Counted from the first letter of the stretch, positions 1 to 7,865 are shown. The stretch is 64,000 bases of DNA from an uncultured Bacteroidia bacterium (GCA_902769525.1 CACXPG010000001.1:215827-279826), one strand, 5' to 3'. Notes: a model not told the origin generated them from the letters alone. Made by a program: numbers and translations.

Positions 1-936
1 AAATCCAGCTTTACCCTTTATTTCATCATTACTCTCATTCAAGGTCTTTTCAAACTCTGGAGCATTAATGAGTTCACGGAACTTCTCCAGTTTTTTTATA
101 AGATCATTGATTTGACCAGAATCTTGAAGAACATCGTAGGCATCACTTACGGTGATTTCCTTTTTCTTGATTCGCTCTACGGTCTTTTTGGCTGTCTTAG
201 ACTGGGAGGCCAGAATCTCGCCAAGCTTTCTCATTTCCATTGCTTGAGTGATTTGGCCTGACCGAACAGCTTCAACTACTACTTTATCAAGTTCTTTGTC
301 GGCCTCTCTATACTTCTTAACAGCCCGGTTCTTAAGATACTCTTCCCAATAACTCCACTTTTCAGGCATAAGTTCATTATTCTCTAACATAAACTCATAC
401 ACTTTGATATAATTTTGAGCGACACCTGCCGTTATGCCCAACTCTTTTGCCATTGCTTCAACAGGATACCTGGTTTCTTGCTTTCTCCTATATAAGTAAC
501 CGGCCTGCTCGAAAGGGCTCCAATCTTTACGACCAACTATATGATACTGACCCAAAAGAGTAAAAATGGCAGAATCATCAATGTCGGCCGGCAAAATGGT
601 ACACTTAACTTTTCCCCAACGAACAGGATCAACCCTACAGAGTAATCTATATGCAGCCAGACGACTATTGCCCTCCAGAACAACGAAGTCGCCATCTCTT
701 ACAATAAGAGGATCTATCAAGCCGCCATTCTCCTCTATCGAGAGTTTCAGCTGCTTAACATGCTCCATATTTGTCATTAACTCTTCTATCTCCTGTTGTG
801 AAGGAGTCTCAGTTTGGGAGCGCAGAACGCTATATACTCGAGGGTTGTCGACATAAAACTTCAAATCGGCTTGATTCAACTCATCAATCCGAACGTCGAA
901 TACTTTTTTCCCAATAGTTAATGTGTCTACTGTCAT
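1..936 (-). CDS. ParB-like nuclease-domain protein, 3' end cut by window edge
   Basis: The frame is open from an ATG at 936 to base 1 without a stop (312 codons), so the C-terminus lies outside the window. The N-terminal part has a ParB/sulfiredoxin-like fold signature: a peptide resembling NGGLIDPLIVRDGDFVVLEG followed by GNSR, the position of ParB box II. A downstream stretch (IVGRKDWSPFEQAGYLYRRK) matches the segment after the ParB core, and a basic, coiled C-terminal region follows. It is similar in layout to the ParB-like protein at 2842-3852 but not identical, so the cassette carries two such proteins. It starts 11 bp after the SNF2 helicase stop, so it is probably the fifth gene of the operon. 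Such proteins hydrolyse nucleoside triphosphates or bind DNA in known families; the role here is unknown. Confidence 0.8.
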   Translation of the reverse strand, partial: MTVDTLTIGKKVFDVRIDELNQADLKFYVDNPRVYSVLRSQTETPSQQEIEELMTNMEHVKQLKLSIEENGGLIDPLIVRDGDFVVLEGNSRLAAYRLLCRVDPVRWGKVKCTILPADIDDSAIFTLLGQYHIVGRKDWSPFEQAGYLYRRKQETRYPVEAMAKELGITAGVAQNYIKVYEFMLENNELMPEKWSYWEEYLKNRAVKKYREADKELDKVVVEAVRSGQITQAMEMRKLGEILASQSKTAKKTVERIKKKEITVSDAYDVLQDSGQINDLIKKLEKFRELINAPEFEKTLNESNDEIKGKAGF

Positions 937-947
937 ATGCTTGGGCT

Positions 948-2420
948 TTATTCGTTTATATTGAGAATGTTCTTCACAAGATCACCAAAACTGTAATCCA
1001 TATTCTGTTGATAATTAGACAATTTATAATCCCCCTGAGCAAGAAATGCAGCATTCTGTTTAGCTTGAAGAAGGACATCAATCCATTTGTCAATGCTGTC
1101 TTCTATCATGAGATTATAAATGTTGCAGTCTTTCGTTTGCGAAATCCTATGAATTCTGTCTTGGGCCTGAAGGTAGTCATCAAGATTGAATCCACGGTCA
1201 TAGAACACCACGTTATTGGCAACAGTCAAGGTCAAACCTTCTTTAGCGGATTGAGGCGTGGCAAATAGAACGTTACTATCACCACGTTTGAAGATATCTA
1301 CTGAACGATTACGGTCATCGATACTCATACGACCATGAATCTTTGTTGGCTTCAGGTCTTTATACTTTTTGTAGAAGTAATCGACATTTTCAATGAAAGA
1401 ACTCCAAACAATAACCTTCTCCCCACGGGCAATAATTTCTTCCAAAAGTTTGTCCAAAGCCTGCTCTTTACCAGAGAAACTCGCGTAAAAGTCATCAATA
1501 AGGCGAGGATTTGAAGCAATCTGTACGAGTCTAAGTAAGCGCTTTAAAGAAGCTTCCGATTCGTCTAAAATAGTAGTATCTCCCCTCTGAACCAGAATCT
1601 GAAGATCATTACGAACCGACTCATACATTTCAAATTGACGCTTTTCAAAATCGCACCAAATTGACATGTATTTCTTTTGCGGCAGAGAGATTATGCCGCT
1701 GTCCTTTGTCTCTCTAACTGTGAATGCCTTAATCTTATCAAAGATTTCAGCAACGGAAGATTCAAAGACATCTCTTTTAAGTTGATTCTCAGACAAATCA
1801 TTCGTTAAGTCAGTACGCTGCTTGAATGCCTTGAAATCGCAGCCCAAACTCATGCCAAAATCCAGGAAATAAATCTGAGCCCAAATATCATACGGACGAT
1901 TAGCCACGGGAGTTCCGGTCATTATTGTACGAATCTTGAATAGTGGCGCCAGATCAAAAAAAGCTTGAGTTAGTTTAGATTCCGGATTCTTAATCTTTGT
2001 TGATTCATCAACAATGACAGCAGTATTTCGAGCTTTTAAGAACAATGTCAATCTTTCTTGCTCTGTAGTGAATATTTCAAAATTCGCGAGTAGCACTCTC
2101 GCGGGGCTGTTCAATACTAGGTAGTTATCCTTTTTGTTTGAAGAAAGAATCTTTGGCTGTAGATGAGTATGTGTATGGAACTCATTAAACCAGTTATGGA
2201 CCAATTGTTTCTTGGTCACAACCATTACTGTATCTACATCCTTTTTTTCCAGCCAATAGAGAAGGAGGTCTATCGCTATCTTGGTTTTACCTAATCCTTG
2301 CTCATGGAAAATAGCAGAATACGGCAAATCTTTCAGAGCCTCCACCGCTTCATGTTGATACGGGAATGCATCAAAAATGGCTGAATAATTAGCGACTGTC
2401 TGATGAATGATCTTACCCAT
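948..2420 (-). CDS. SNF2-family DEAD/DEAH-type helicase
   Basis: This 490-residue superfamily 2 ATPase has the SNF2 motifs in order: motif I GLGKT (residues 42-46), motif II DESTKIKN (from about 137), motif III TGTPVANRP, motif V EGLTLT and motif VI QAQDRIHRISQ. There is no extra N- or C-terminal domain. That compact form is typical of the SNF2 helicases found in phages, mobile elements and defence islands rather than of RapA-type chromosomal enzymes. Its start codon overlaps the stop of the nuclease gene (TAATG), indicating translational coupling and probably joint action: the helicase would translocate on DNA and the nuclease or ParB-like partners would act on it. The partner assignment is inference; the helicase call is secure. 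Confidence 0.9.
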   Translation of the reverse strand: MGKIIHQTVANYSAIFDAFPYQHEAVEALKDLPYSAIFHEQGLGKTKIAIDLLLYWLEKKDVDTVMVVTKKQLVHNWFNEFHTHTHLQPKILSSNKKDNYLVLNSPARVLLANFEIFTTEQERLTLFLKARNTAVIVDESTKIKNPESKLTQAFFDLAPLFKIRTIMTGTPVANRPYDIWAQIYFLDFGMSLGCDFKAFKQRTDLTNDLSENQLKRDVFESSVAEIFDKIKAFTVRETKDSGIISLPQKKYMSIWCDFEKRQFEMYESVRNDLQILVQRGDTTILDESEASLKRLLRLVQIASNPRLIDDFYASFSGKEQALDKLLEEIIARGEKVIVWSSFIENVDYFYKKYKDLKPTKIHGRMSIDDRNRSVDIFKRGDSNVLFATPQSAKEGLTLTVANNVVFYDRGFNLDDYLQAQDRIHRISQTKDCNIYNLMIEDSIDKWIDVLLQAKQNAAFLAQGDYKLSNYQQNMDYSFGDLVKNILNINE

Positions 2421-2842
2421 TACTTAATGTCTTTATAAACGCCCATTTCATTAAGTATCAAGACTCTTACATGCATATTATTATTGACCTGCATATTACG
2501 CATAAGATTCGCAAAGGATGGAGAAATACGCCACGACCCAGATAGGATCAATAAAGACTCTCCACGAAATCTCTGGCACTCGCTTAAATATGATAAATAT
2601 TGTTCTAAACTATGAGGCCGATTAAAATCATCGTCAGTCTTTGCTTCACCAATTATTAGAAGGTCGTTATGGCAATAATACAAATCAGGACGGAAGTTAT
2701 TGATAACATGTGGCGGAGTTTCTTTTTCATATGGAGAATCTACAAATACATGGATATACTCGCATTCCGGGAGTATTGAACGTACGTACCCCTGAATGCT
2801 TATTACATAATCCATATGAGCAGCAGATTCCGCCATTTTCAT
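2420..2842 (-). CDS. Small PD-(D/E)xK-type nuclease (putative)
   Basis: This is a 140-residue protein with a recognisable PD-(D/E)xK core: RPD (Asp53), a hydrophobic strand, then GEAKT (Glu66, Lys68), followed by an Arg-Pro-His helix region. This is the arrangement of VRR-NUC, Holliday-resolvase and restriction-type nucleases, and the small size suits a stand-alone catalytic subunit. Both junctions are TAATG stop-start overlaps, with the ParB-like gene upstream and the SNF2 helicase downstream, so it is made with them. Pairing of a small nuclease with a compact SNF2 helicase is known from phage replication modules and from restriction-like systems. Which of these applies cannot be told from the sequence. 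An alternative start exists at the third codon (MAES). Confidence 0.65.
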   Translation of the reverse strand: MKMAESAAHMDYVISIQGYVRSILPECEYIHVFVDSPYEKETPPHVINNFRPDLYYCHNDLLIIGEAKTDDDFNRPHSLEQYLSYLSECQRFRGESLLILSGSWRISPSFANLMRNMQVNNNMHVRVLILNEMGVYKDIK

Positions 2843-3852
2843 TACTCCGCGTTAAGATCATCAAGCATCATTTCCAGCTCCGAAAAGATGTCAATTAACA
2901 GAGTCATTTTATCTTCGTACTCCTTCGTCTCCTTCTTTTTAAGACTCTTGGATTCTGCATATGATATGTTACGTAATTTTGACAAGAAAGCACTTCCTAA
3001 CTCGTCGTAACTGACCGCGGATAAGTCAACAGTAGAGTTTACAGTGATGTTCAGCTTCTTAATAGCATTGGTCAAATTGGTCTTCAGGAACTCCTTCTTG
3101 GCCTCCGGCTCTTTCAAGACTTGTGGAAGCTGACGAACATTTTGAGCTTTGTCAACATTCCCGTTTATAACCCATAAAGCAAAATCTTTAGGCTCATATT
3201 TGGCAAACAACAACGCATCCAAAACCGGTTTGTTCTTATACTCGGCGAATTTGGAGAACTCGCGAATATCAACATCTACGCCCATTTCCTTTGCTTGCGG
3301 AATGTAATACTTCTGCATGGTATCATAGGCTTCAATGAGCTTCAAGATCTCACTCCTTTTTCCTCCACAATATGAAATAATTGTTGACATTGGAAGCTTC
3401 TCCTCAAAGCAAAGGTGATAGAGATACTTAGCTTTGGAGTATGGATCCCAATCACGAGGGCCTACCATATGAGACTGAAGACGAATTGAGTGAATCTCCT
3501 CCTCGGTTAAGTTTTCATAAACAATGGCGCGTATCTTCTTCCATAACCCACTAGGGTCTTTTGAGTCAAAATCCCTATATATCTGAAGGCGAGTATTTCC
3601 CTCGATCACTAAATACTTATCATCGGATATCTGGTTAACAATTATTGGATTAATAATACCCTTATTAACCCTGATCGATTCTTTCAACGACAGGAAAGAA
3701 GTAGAACTATCTGATGCGCTACTGTTTAATGCAAGAGCAATAGCTTCAGCAGTGATGTTATCACCATACATCTCCAGGAACATTTTTATCCTTGGATTGT
3801 TGTGGTCGAGCTCAATTGAGTAAATGTCTAACTCTTGGTACGTTGAGGTCAT
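2842..3852 (-). CDS. ParB/sulfiredoxin-like domain protein
   Basis: This 336-residue protein has an N-terminal ParB-like domain: a VNKGIINPIIVNQ strand, then VIEGNTRLQIY, where EGNTR (residues 84-88) stands at ParB box II, then the segment MVGPRDWDPYSKAKYLYHL. The C-terminal half is rich in Lys and Glu and looks helical. The second ParB-like protein of the cassette (1-936) has the same box II variant and the same following segment, so the two are probably paralogues. In DNA-modification systems ParB-like proteins such as DndB and DpdB bind target DNA or hydrolyse ATP. A similar role next to the radical SAM enzyme is inference. It overlaps the nuclease gene by one base and follows the radical SAM gene by 34 bp. 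Confidence 0.8.
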   Translation of the reverse strand: MTSTYQELDIYSIELDHNNPRIKMFLEMYGDNITAEAIALALNSSASDSSTSFLSLKESIRVNKGIINPIIVNQISDDKYLVIEGNTRLQIYRDFDSKDPSGLWKKIRAIVYENLTEEEIHSIRLQSHMVGPRDWDPYSKAKYLYHLCFEEKLPMSTIISYCGGKRSEILKLIEAYDTMQKYYIPQAKEMGVDVDIREFSKFAEYKNKPVLDALLFAKYEPKDFALWVINGNVDKAQNVRQLPQVLKEPEAKKEFLKTNLTNAIKKLNITVNSTVDLSAVSYDELGSAFLSKLRNISYAESKSLKKKETKEYEDKMTLLIDIFSELEMMLDDLNAE

Positions 3853-3886
3853 ATTCTGAAGTTTTTTAATTATTCATCGGTTCATC

Positions 3887-5161
3887 TCATTCCCATAGAG
3901 AGGGGTCTACAAGAGATGTGTATTTAACTTTATCAAATAGGTCTTCCAATATGTCTCTCCTTTCAGAATACTTATTTAGAAAAGCTTCGTATGTCCGTAG
4001 AGCCATACACTTGTGCTCAGGATTGGGGACATAAAACTGATTTCTATCAATAAACTCGTGAAAGGACATCTTTTTGTAGAACTGAGGTTGGTTGCACCAT
4101 CGGGCAATTTGGGTATAAATATTCCCTAAAGGATGCTTTTTATAATCTTCATGACGCATCACATACCCTAAACAGCCATAACTCATAAGAATCTTGATTC
4201 TCCAGAACAACTGGCAGATATCTTCAAATACCTTCTCATCGCTCGTGGGCGTTAACTCAAAACCACAGAAAAGGTAGAACTTTGTTGTCTTATGAGGGCA
4301 ATATTTTTTCCAAATCTTAAGCTTTTTTACTATGATATCACGGTCAGACCAGTGATCAAATGCGAATATCATATCTCCGTGATAGCGCGCCATCCCAAGC
4401 AGTTGGGCCCTTTCCTTGTCAATCAAACGGATATCTAAGCCCTGACGGAACTGAAAGGGTTTTTTAGTGGCAATCAACTCATTCAGTTTTTGCCTTACAA
4501 AACCAAGCGGCGCGGCAAAGAAATTATCATCCCAGAGGTAGATATAGGGACGGCGGTCATCAACAAAGTCTGATAATTCCGAATGAGGATAAACGCGATT
4601 CTCAAGTTTGTTCACGCAGAACGAGCAATGGCGAAAGCAACCGCGAGTTAGGAACCCTATTGAGTAGTCGAGATAATCCTTATAATAAACACGGCTTCTG
4701 CCTTTGGCGATCTGTTCTTCCATATATGACTTATACAAGTCATAGTCGGGCATTTGCCTCTTCATGTCTAGCCCTTTCAGACGAGGGTCTTTCTCTAGTT
4801 GATAAAAATCTTTTGATCTTTTCCTTAAGAACTTCTCTAAATCTTGCTCGGTTGCATACCAACCTGTACCACCGCAGGAAAACAAATCATGTCTTTTAAC
4901 AGACGACGATTTCATATAATCCACATAGAATTGCGGAAGAGGAGTGAAAGTAAAAACTTTAGATAAATAGATATGATCAAACGGAGAAATATCAGCATTG
5001 TTATCAGTAATCAACCTATAGGAGATCCCATGATCGCGCAAATAACCGGCAATTTTCAATAGGGCCAGATTAGGATGCCTGGTCTCATTCGAAATCATGT
5101 CGGCATCAACTAAGCCATATAGTAACTCTCTTTTAGGCTTCATTGTAGGCAACACATCCAT
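3887..5161 (-). CDS. Radical SAM protein, first gene of the cassette
   Basis: This 424-residue protein carries the radical SAM iron-sulfur motif CX3CX2C at residues 175, 179 and 182 (RGCFRHCSFC). It is preceded by a Rossmann-like N-terminal domain (HPNLALLKIAGYLRDHG, then HIYLSKVFTF) of the type seen in B12-binding-like radical SAM proteins, and followed by a TIM-barrel-like region with LRQGLDIRL-type strands. No cobalamin-binding DxHxxG is evident. Relatives with the YLSKVF-type domain are, from memory, frequent on phages and conjugative elements of gut bacteria and have no assigned substrate. It leads an operon with two ParB-like proteins, a nuclease and a helicase, so a DNA-related radical reaction or a link to nucleotide modification is plausible but unproven. 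The start ATG follows a TAnnTTTG promoter by about 45 bp. Confidence 0.85.
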   Translation of the reverse strand: MDVLPTMKPKRELLYGLVDADMISNETRHPNLALLKIAGYLRDHGISYRLITDNNADISPFDHIYLSKVFTFTPLPQFYVDYMKSSSVKRHDLFSCGGTGWYATEQDLEKFLRKRSKDFYQLEKDPRLKGLDMKRQMPDYDLYKSYMEEQIAKGRSRVYYKDYLDYSIGFLTRGCFRHCSFCVNKLENRVYPHSELSDFVDDRRPYIYLWDDNFFAAPLGFVRQKLNELIATKKPFQFRQGLDIRLIDKERAQLLGMARYHGDMIFAFDHWSDRDIIVKKLKIWKKYCPHKTTKFYLFCGFELTPTSDEKVFEDICQLFWRIKILMSYGCLGYVMRHEDYKKHPLGNIYTQIARWCNQPQFYKKMSFHEFIDRNQFYVPNPEHKCMALRTYEAFLNKYSERRDILEDLFDKVKYTSLVDPSLWE

Positions 5162-5176
5162 TCAAGGATGATACTG

Positions 5177-5213
5177 ATTTGTCTAAGGATTAGTGCTTAT
5201 TTAGACAAATTTA
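5177..5213 (-). promoter_or_regulatory. Promoter and 10-bp inverted-repeat operator of the radical SAM cassette
   Basis: Read on the minus strand, TAAATTTG (5206-5213) matches the Bacteroidota -7 element TAnnTTTG. A perfect inverted repeat, ATTTGTCTAA (5177-5186) and TTAGACAAAT (5201-5210) separated by 14 bp, overlaps this element and the likely transcription start. A dimeric repressor bound here would block initiation. No regulator gene is visible in the complete part of the cassette. Confidence 0.55.
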
Positions 5214-5352
5214 AACAAAATCGATTAGATCTTAAAAATAAAAGTATTTTAACTATCACACAGAAAAATCCGGAACAAACTGACCTCCTTAGTATTTTTT
5301 AAAGTGACCCTTTAATATGAGAACATCACAACAGCCTCATTAACCCATCTTT

Positions 5353-5559
5353 CTAGATTGTTTTGGGGTATAAGGAATGGATTATGTACCTATCAATTAT
5401 ATCCGACTGACCTGCTGTCCGTGGGCGAAATATATTCTCAAACCAATATTCAGAAAGGAAATAATCTCTCTGAAAATCAAGAGGAACAGTATCTCCACAA
5501 ATACAAAGCACATCCGCTTCCGACAAAGAAATGTCATTGCGATTTCCAAAATTAGCCAA
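5353..5559 (-). pseudogene. Remnant of a calcineurin-like metallophosphoesterase
   Basis: The minus-strand frame encodes LSEADVLCICGDTVPLDFQR, then a peptide ending in YWFENIF. This is the GD-containing second metal motif region of a family of phage and genomic metallophosphoesterases, in which ADVL..GD.xPLD.QR is followed by W...F..W and GNHD. The first motif (DTHG) is missing because a stop lies just upstream of the frame. After NIF the sequence turns into unrelated residues, and no GNHD motif follows. What is left is therefore a short internal fragment of a decayed gene. The only start available is a TTG. It could be debris from an insertion next to the radical SAM cassette. Confidence 0.5.
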
Positions 5560-5606
5560 TACAATTCCAGGATTCGCCTAAATTATTCCAGGATTCGCCA
5601 AAAGAA
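5542..5606. repeat. Degenerate 21-22 bp direct repeats
   Basis: The 15-mer ATTCCAGGATTCGCC occurs exactly at 5564-5578 and 5585-5599, 21 bp apart. A weaker copy precedes it near 5542 (ATTTCCAAAATTAGCC) and another decayed one follows near 5607. They lie at the edge of the metallophosphoesterase remnant, in the otherwise gene-poor stretch 5162-5907. Between 5607 and 5776 I see only AT-rich sequence without a supported gene. Confidence 0.5.
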
Positions 5607-5776
5607 ATCCAAAAACAGACAAAAATTCCAGAAACATACAAAATCACACATTCCTAAAAGGCAAAAACAGCGGTGGAGCACCTAAAACTCGTTGGAAAAA
5701 GTGCGAAGTCTGCGACTAAATTGCTATGATTCAGTCGCTTAATGAAAACTCCTTAATTCAGCCTTTCCATATTGCA

Positions 5777-5854
5777 ATGACTCGTCAAGATTTTGAGGAT
5801 TTTGAGAAAAATACCGTTTTAAATTTTGAGGAAATTGAGAAAAACTTCAAATAA
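5777..5854 (+). CDS. Possible 25-residue leader ORF with an 11-residue repeat
   Basis: An ATG at 5777 opens a 25-codon frame, MTRQDFEDFEKNTVLNFEEI and five more residues, ending at TAA 5852-5854. The 33-bp DNA repeats that it crosses make it read as an 11-residue repeat (D/N)FE(D/E)xEKN. After the stop the same frame continues NFEEAE for a third unit before another stop. It could be a small translated leader or antitoxin-like peptide of the ATPase gene at 5908, or simply repeats that happen to be open. No ribosome binding site is clear. Confidence 0.2.
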   Translation: MTRQDFEDFEKNTVLNFEEIEKNFK

Positions 5855-5865
5855 AATTTTGAGGA
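5790..5865 (+). repeat. Three 33-bp-spaced ATTTTGAGGA repeats upstream of an ATPase gene
   Basis: The exact 10-mer ATTTTGAGGA occurs at 5790, 5823 and 5856, each exactly 33 bp after the last. The unit also shares a TTGAGAAAAA segment in the first two copies. Spacing of three helical turns places the copies on one face of DNA, as expected for protein binding sites. They end 43 bp before the ATG of the ATPase gene at 5908, so they are likely its regulatory region or the binding site of the ATPase itself. Confidence 0.6.
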
Positions 5866-5907
5866 GGCCGAAATATCCGCTATATTCGCATTGCTAGAAT
5901 AAAAGAT

Positions 5908-7251
5908 ATGGAACCTGAAAGACTCTTCAAACGCAAGATTTATGACCGCCTTCTTCAGTGGAAGGAAAGCAGTAATGGGAAGACCGCTCTCCTCATTGAG
6001 GGAGCTCGCCGGATCGGTAAGTCTACCATTGTGAAAGCGTTCGCCCAAAACGAATACGAATCATTCATCTTTATTGACTTCACTAAGTGCTCCCAAGAGG
6101 TGAAGAACCTGTTTAACGATGTCTCTGATCTTAACTACATCTTTCTCAGGTTACAACTCGCTTATGGGGTACAACTTGTGGAACGCAAGTCCCTTATCGT
6201 ATTCGACGAAGTGCAGTTCCAGCCCCTTGCTCGACAGGCAATCAAGTCGTTTGTAGAAGACCATCGATACGATTACATTGAAACCGGCTCGCTAATCTCC
6301 ATCCGCAAAAACACGGAAAACATTCTCATCCCTAGTGAGGAGGAACGAATCAGCATGTATCCCATGGACTATGAAGAGTTTCGCTGGGCTCTGGGAGATA
6401 CCGCCACCATCCCGCTACTTCGTTCCGTTTGGGAACATCCCCAGCCGTTGAAGGAGGTGCATCGCAAACTCATGCGCGACTTCCGGCTCTATATGCTTGT
6501 GGGGGGAATGCCCCAGGCCGTAGATGCCTATATTGAGTCCAACAACTTCGAGGTTGTAGATCATGCAAAACGCTTAATTCTTGACCTATATGACGAAGAT
6601 TTCGGTAAGATCGACCCGACAGGAAAAGCCGCAAGAATCTTCGCGGCCATACCGGCTCAGCTCAATAGCAATGCTTCTCGCTACCAGATATCCAATGTCA
6701 TCCCCGGAGCCCATGCGGAAGACTTCGTTGAACTCATTTCTGAAATGGAGAAATCCAGGACCGTCAATATCTCGCATCACAGCGATGACCCGAATGTGGG
6801 CCTAGGCAGTACCGAAGCTCTGATGCAGTACAAAATGTTTGTTGGTGACACCGGCCTTTTCGTGACACTTGCCTTCCGAGATAAAGCGTTCACCGAGAAC
6901 ATCATTTATGAGCGTTTGCTTAGCGATAAGTTGGCGGCCAACCTGGGCTACCTTTACGAGAACATCGTTGCTCAGATGCTCACGGCCTCTGGAAACAAAC
7001 TGTTCTATCACGTCTGGCCCACGAAGAGTGGCAAGCACAACTACGAGGTTGACTTCCTACTGTCCCGGGGCACGAAGATTACGCCCATTGAGGTAAAATC
7101 TTCTTCCTACAAAACGCATGTGTCGCTAGATGCTTTCTGTAAGAAATACTCTTCTCGCATAACAAATGATCGATACCTGATTTATACAAAGGATTATGCA
7201 CACGAAGAGTCGGTCAAGTATATACCAGCCTATTTAACATTGTTTCTTTAA
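5908..7251 (+). CDS. ATP-binding protein of the AAA_14/DUF4143 family
   Basis: This 447-residue protein is close to the usual family length. Its N-terminal P-loop domain has Walker A GARRIGKST (residues 32-40) and Walker B LIVFDEVQ (Asp100, Glu101). It then has a middle helical DUF4143 region with KMFVGDTGL-type residues, and a C-terminal nuclease-like fold with EVDFLLSRG followed by IEVKSS, matching the PD-(D/E)xK pattern of this family. These proteins are common and dispensable in Bacteroidales; their function is not established. It stands alone on the plus strand, preceded by the 33-bp repeats and followed by a hairpin terminator. That is consistent with a self-contained, possibly mobile or toxin-like unit. 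Confidence 0.85.
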   Translation: MEPERLFKRKIYDRLLQWKESSNGKTALLIEGARRIGKSTIVKAFAQNEYESFIFIDFTKCSQEVKNLFNDVSDLNYIFLRLQLAYGVQLVERKSLIVFDEVQFQPLARQAIKSFVEDHRYDYIETGSLISIRKNTENILIPSEEERISMYPMDYEEFRWALGDTATIPLLRSVWEHPQPLKEVHRKLMRDFRLYMLVGGMPQAVDAYIESNNFEVVDHAKRLILDLYDEDFGKIDPTGKAARIFAAIPAQLNSNASRYQISNVIPGAHAEDFVELISEMEKSRTVNISHHSDDPNVGLGSTEALMQYKMFVGDTGLFVTLAFRDKAFTENIIYERLLSDKLAANLGYLYENIVAQMLTASGNKLFYHVWPTKSGKHNYEVDFLLSRGTKITPIEVKSSSYKTHVSLDAFCKKYSSRITNDRYLIYTKDYAHEESVKYIPAYLTLFL

Positions 7252-7276
7252 GAGAACGCTTTCTGTTCTCTTTATT
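7250..7276 (+). terminator. Hairpin terminator after the DUF4143 ATPase
   Basis: AAGAGAAC (7250-7257) pairs perfectly with GTTCTCTT (7265-7272) around a 7-base loop, directly at the stop codon of the ATPase gene and followed by a short T-rich run. The GC content of the stem is low, so strength is uncertain. The following 200 bases to 7477 hold no supported feature. Confidence 0.4.
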
Positions 7277-7477
7277 GCGCTGATGAAGTAACATTAAGTC
7301 GAGAACCCCTCAGTAGTTAGAACACGATAATATTCTCAATTTAGCCATGTCGAAGGCCTAGGAACGAAATAGAAGGTATAGTGGTCCCATGAAAATGGAC
7401 CATGGGTTTCCAAATAATACCTGATGCTGAAATCGTGCTAAAAAATGTACGATTTCATGGAAAAGATCGCTGAGGAA

Positions 7478-7783
7478 CTACTCGTTTATGGCTTCCAGGT
7501 AGAAGGAGAAAGGGCGGAAGCCGTCGTTGCAGCTGATCATGGCGCTCATGGGGTTTTTCATCCAGCCGTCAAAGAAGTTGCCCTGGCCGTTGGCAAGGGA
7601 TTCAACAAAGGGTTTCATGGAATCCCAGGCAGAAGGGCATAACCCATCCGGTCGCTGAGCATTTTCAGATATCCATTGCTGGCCTTGCCGGATGTCGCAG
7701 GCATGCTCGATGGGATTCTCATATTTTGCCATCAGGTCCGGATAGGTTGTCTGGCGGACGGCTGTGATTTTGACTTTGTTCAT
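7478..7783 (-). CDS. TIGR04076 family protein
   Basis: This is a small cytosolic protein of 101 residues. The pattern VKITAVRQTTYPDLMAKYEN, then GLCPSAWDSMKPFVESLANG and the C-terminal CNDGFRPFSFYLEAI follows the TIGR04076 family: an N-terminal KITV strand, an acidic or hydrophobic GQ stretch, a C-x-AW segment and the terminal DGxRPV/F motif. No function is assigned to the family. The usual N-terminal cysteine pair is reduced to one Cys here. It lies alone between the ATPase gene and the outer-membrane barrel gene, with its own upstream hairpin at 7811-7850. Confidence 0.7.
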   Translation of the reverse strand: MNKVKITAVRQTTYPDLMAKYENPIEHACDIRQGQQWISENAQRPDGLCPSAWDSMKPFVESLANGQGNFFDGWMKNPMSAMISCNDGFRPFSFYLEAINE

Positions 7784-7810
7784 GCGTGGGATTATAGCGT
7801 AAAGATAGAA

Positions 7811-7850
7811 ATACGGCTCAATTCCCCGCGGAGTTGAGCCGTATTTTTTT
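7811..7850. terminator. Bidirectional rho-independent terminator
   Basis: A perfect 11-bp stem, ATACGGCTCAA (7811-7821) with TTGAGCCGTAT (7834-7844), is followed on the plus strand by seven Ts and on the minus strand by a T-rich run. It lies 16 bp past the stop of the minus-strand barrel gene at 7866 and ends its transcript. Confidence 0.8.
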
Positions 7851-7865
7851 AATCAGACCGTTCTG

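Noticed and set aside
1..5161. Assignment of the cassette to Dnd, Ssp, BREX or Dpd systems
   Set aside because: The defining genes of those systems are not seen; only ParB-like and helicase parts are shared. The left edge is cut, so the assignment is left open.
5377..5685. Plus-strand frame of 102 codons in the gene-poor stretch
   Set aside because: Basic, repeat-derived sequence without a family, antisense to the phosphoesterase remnant.
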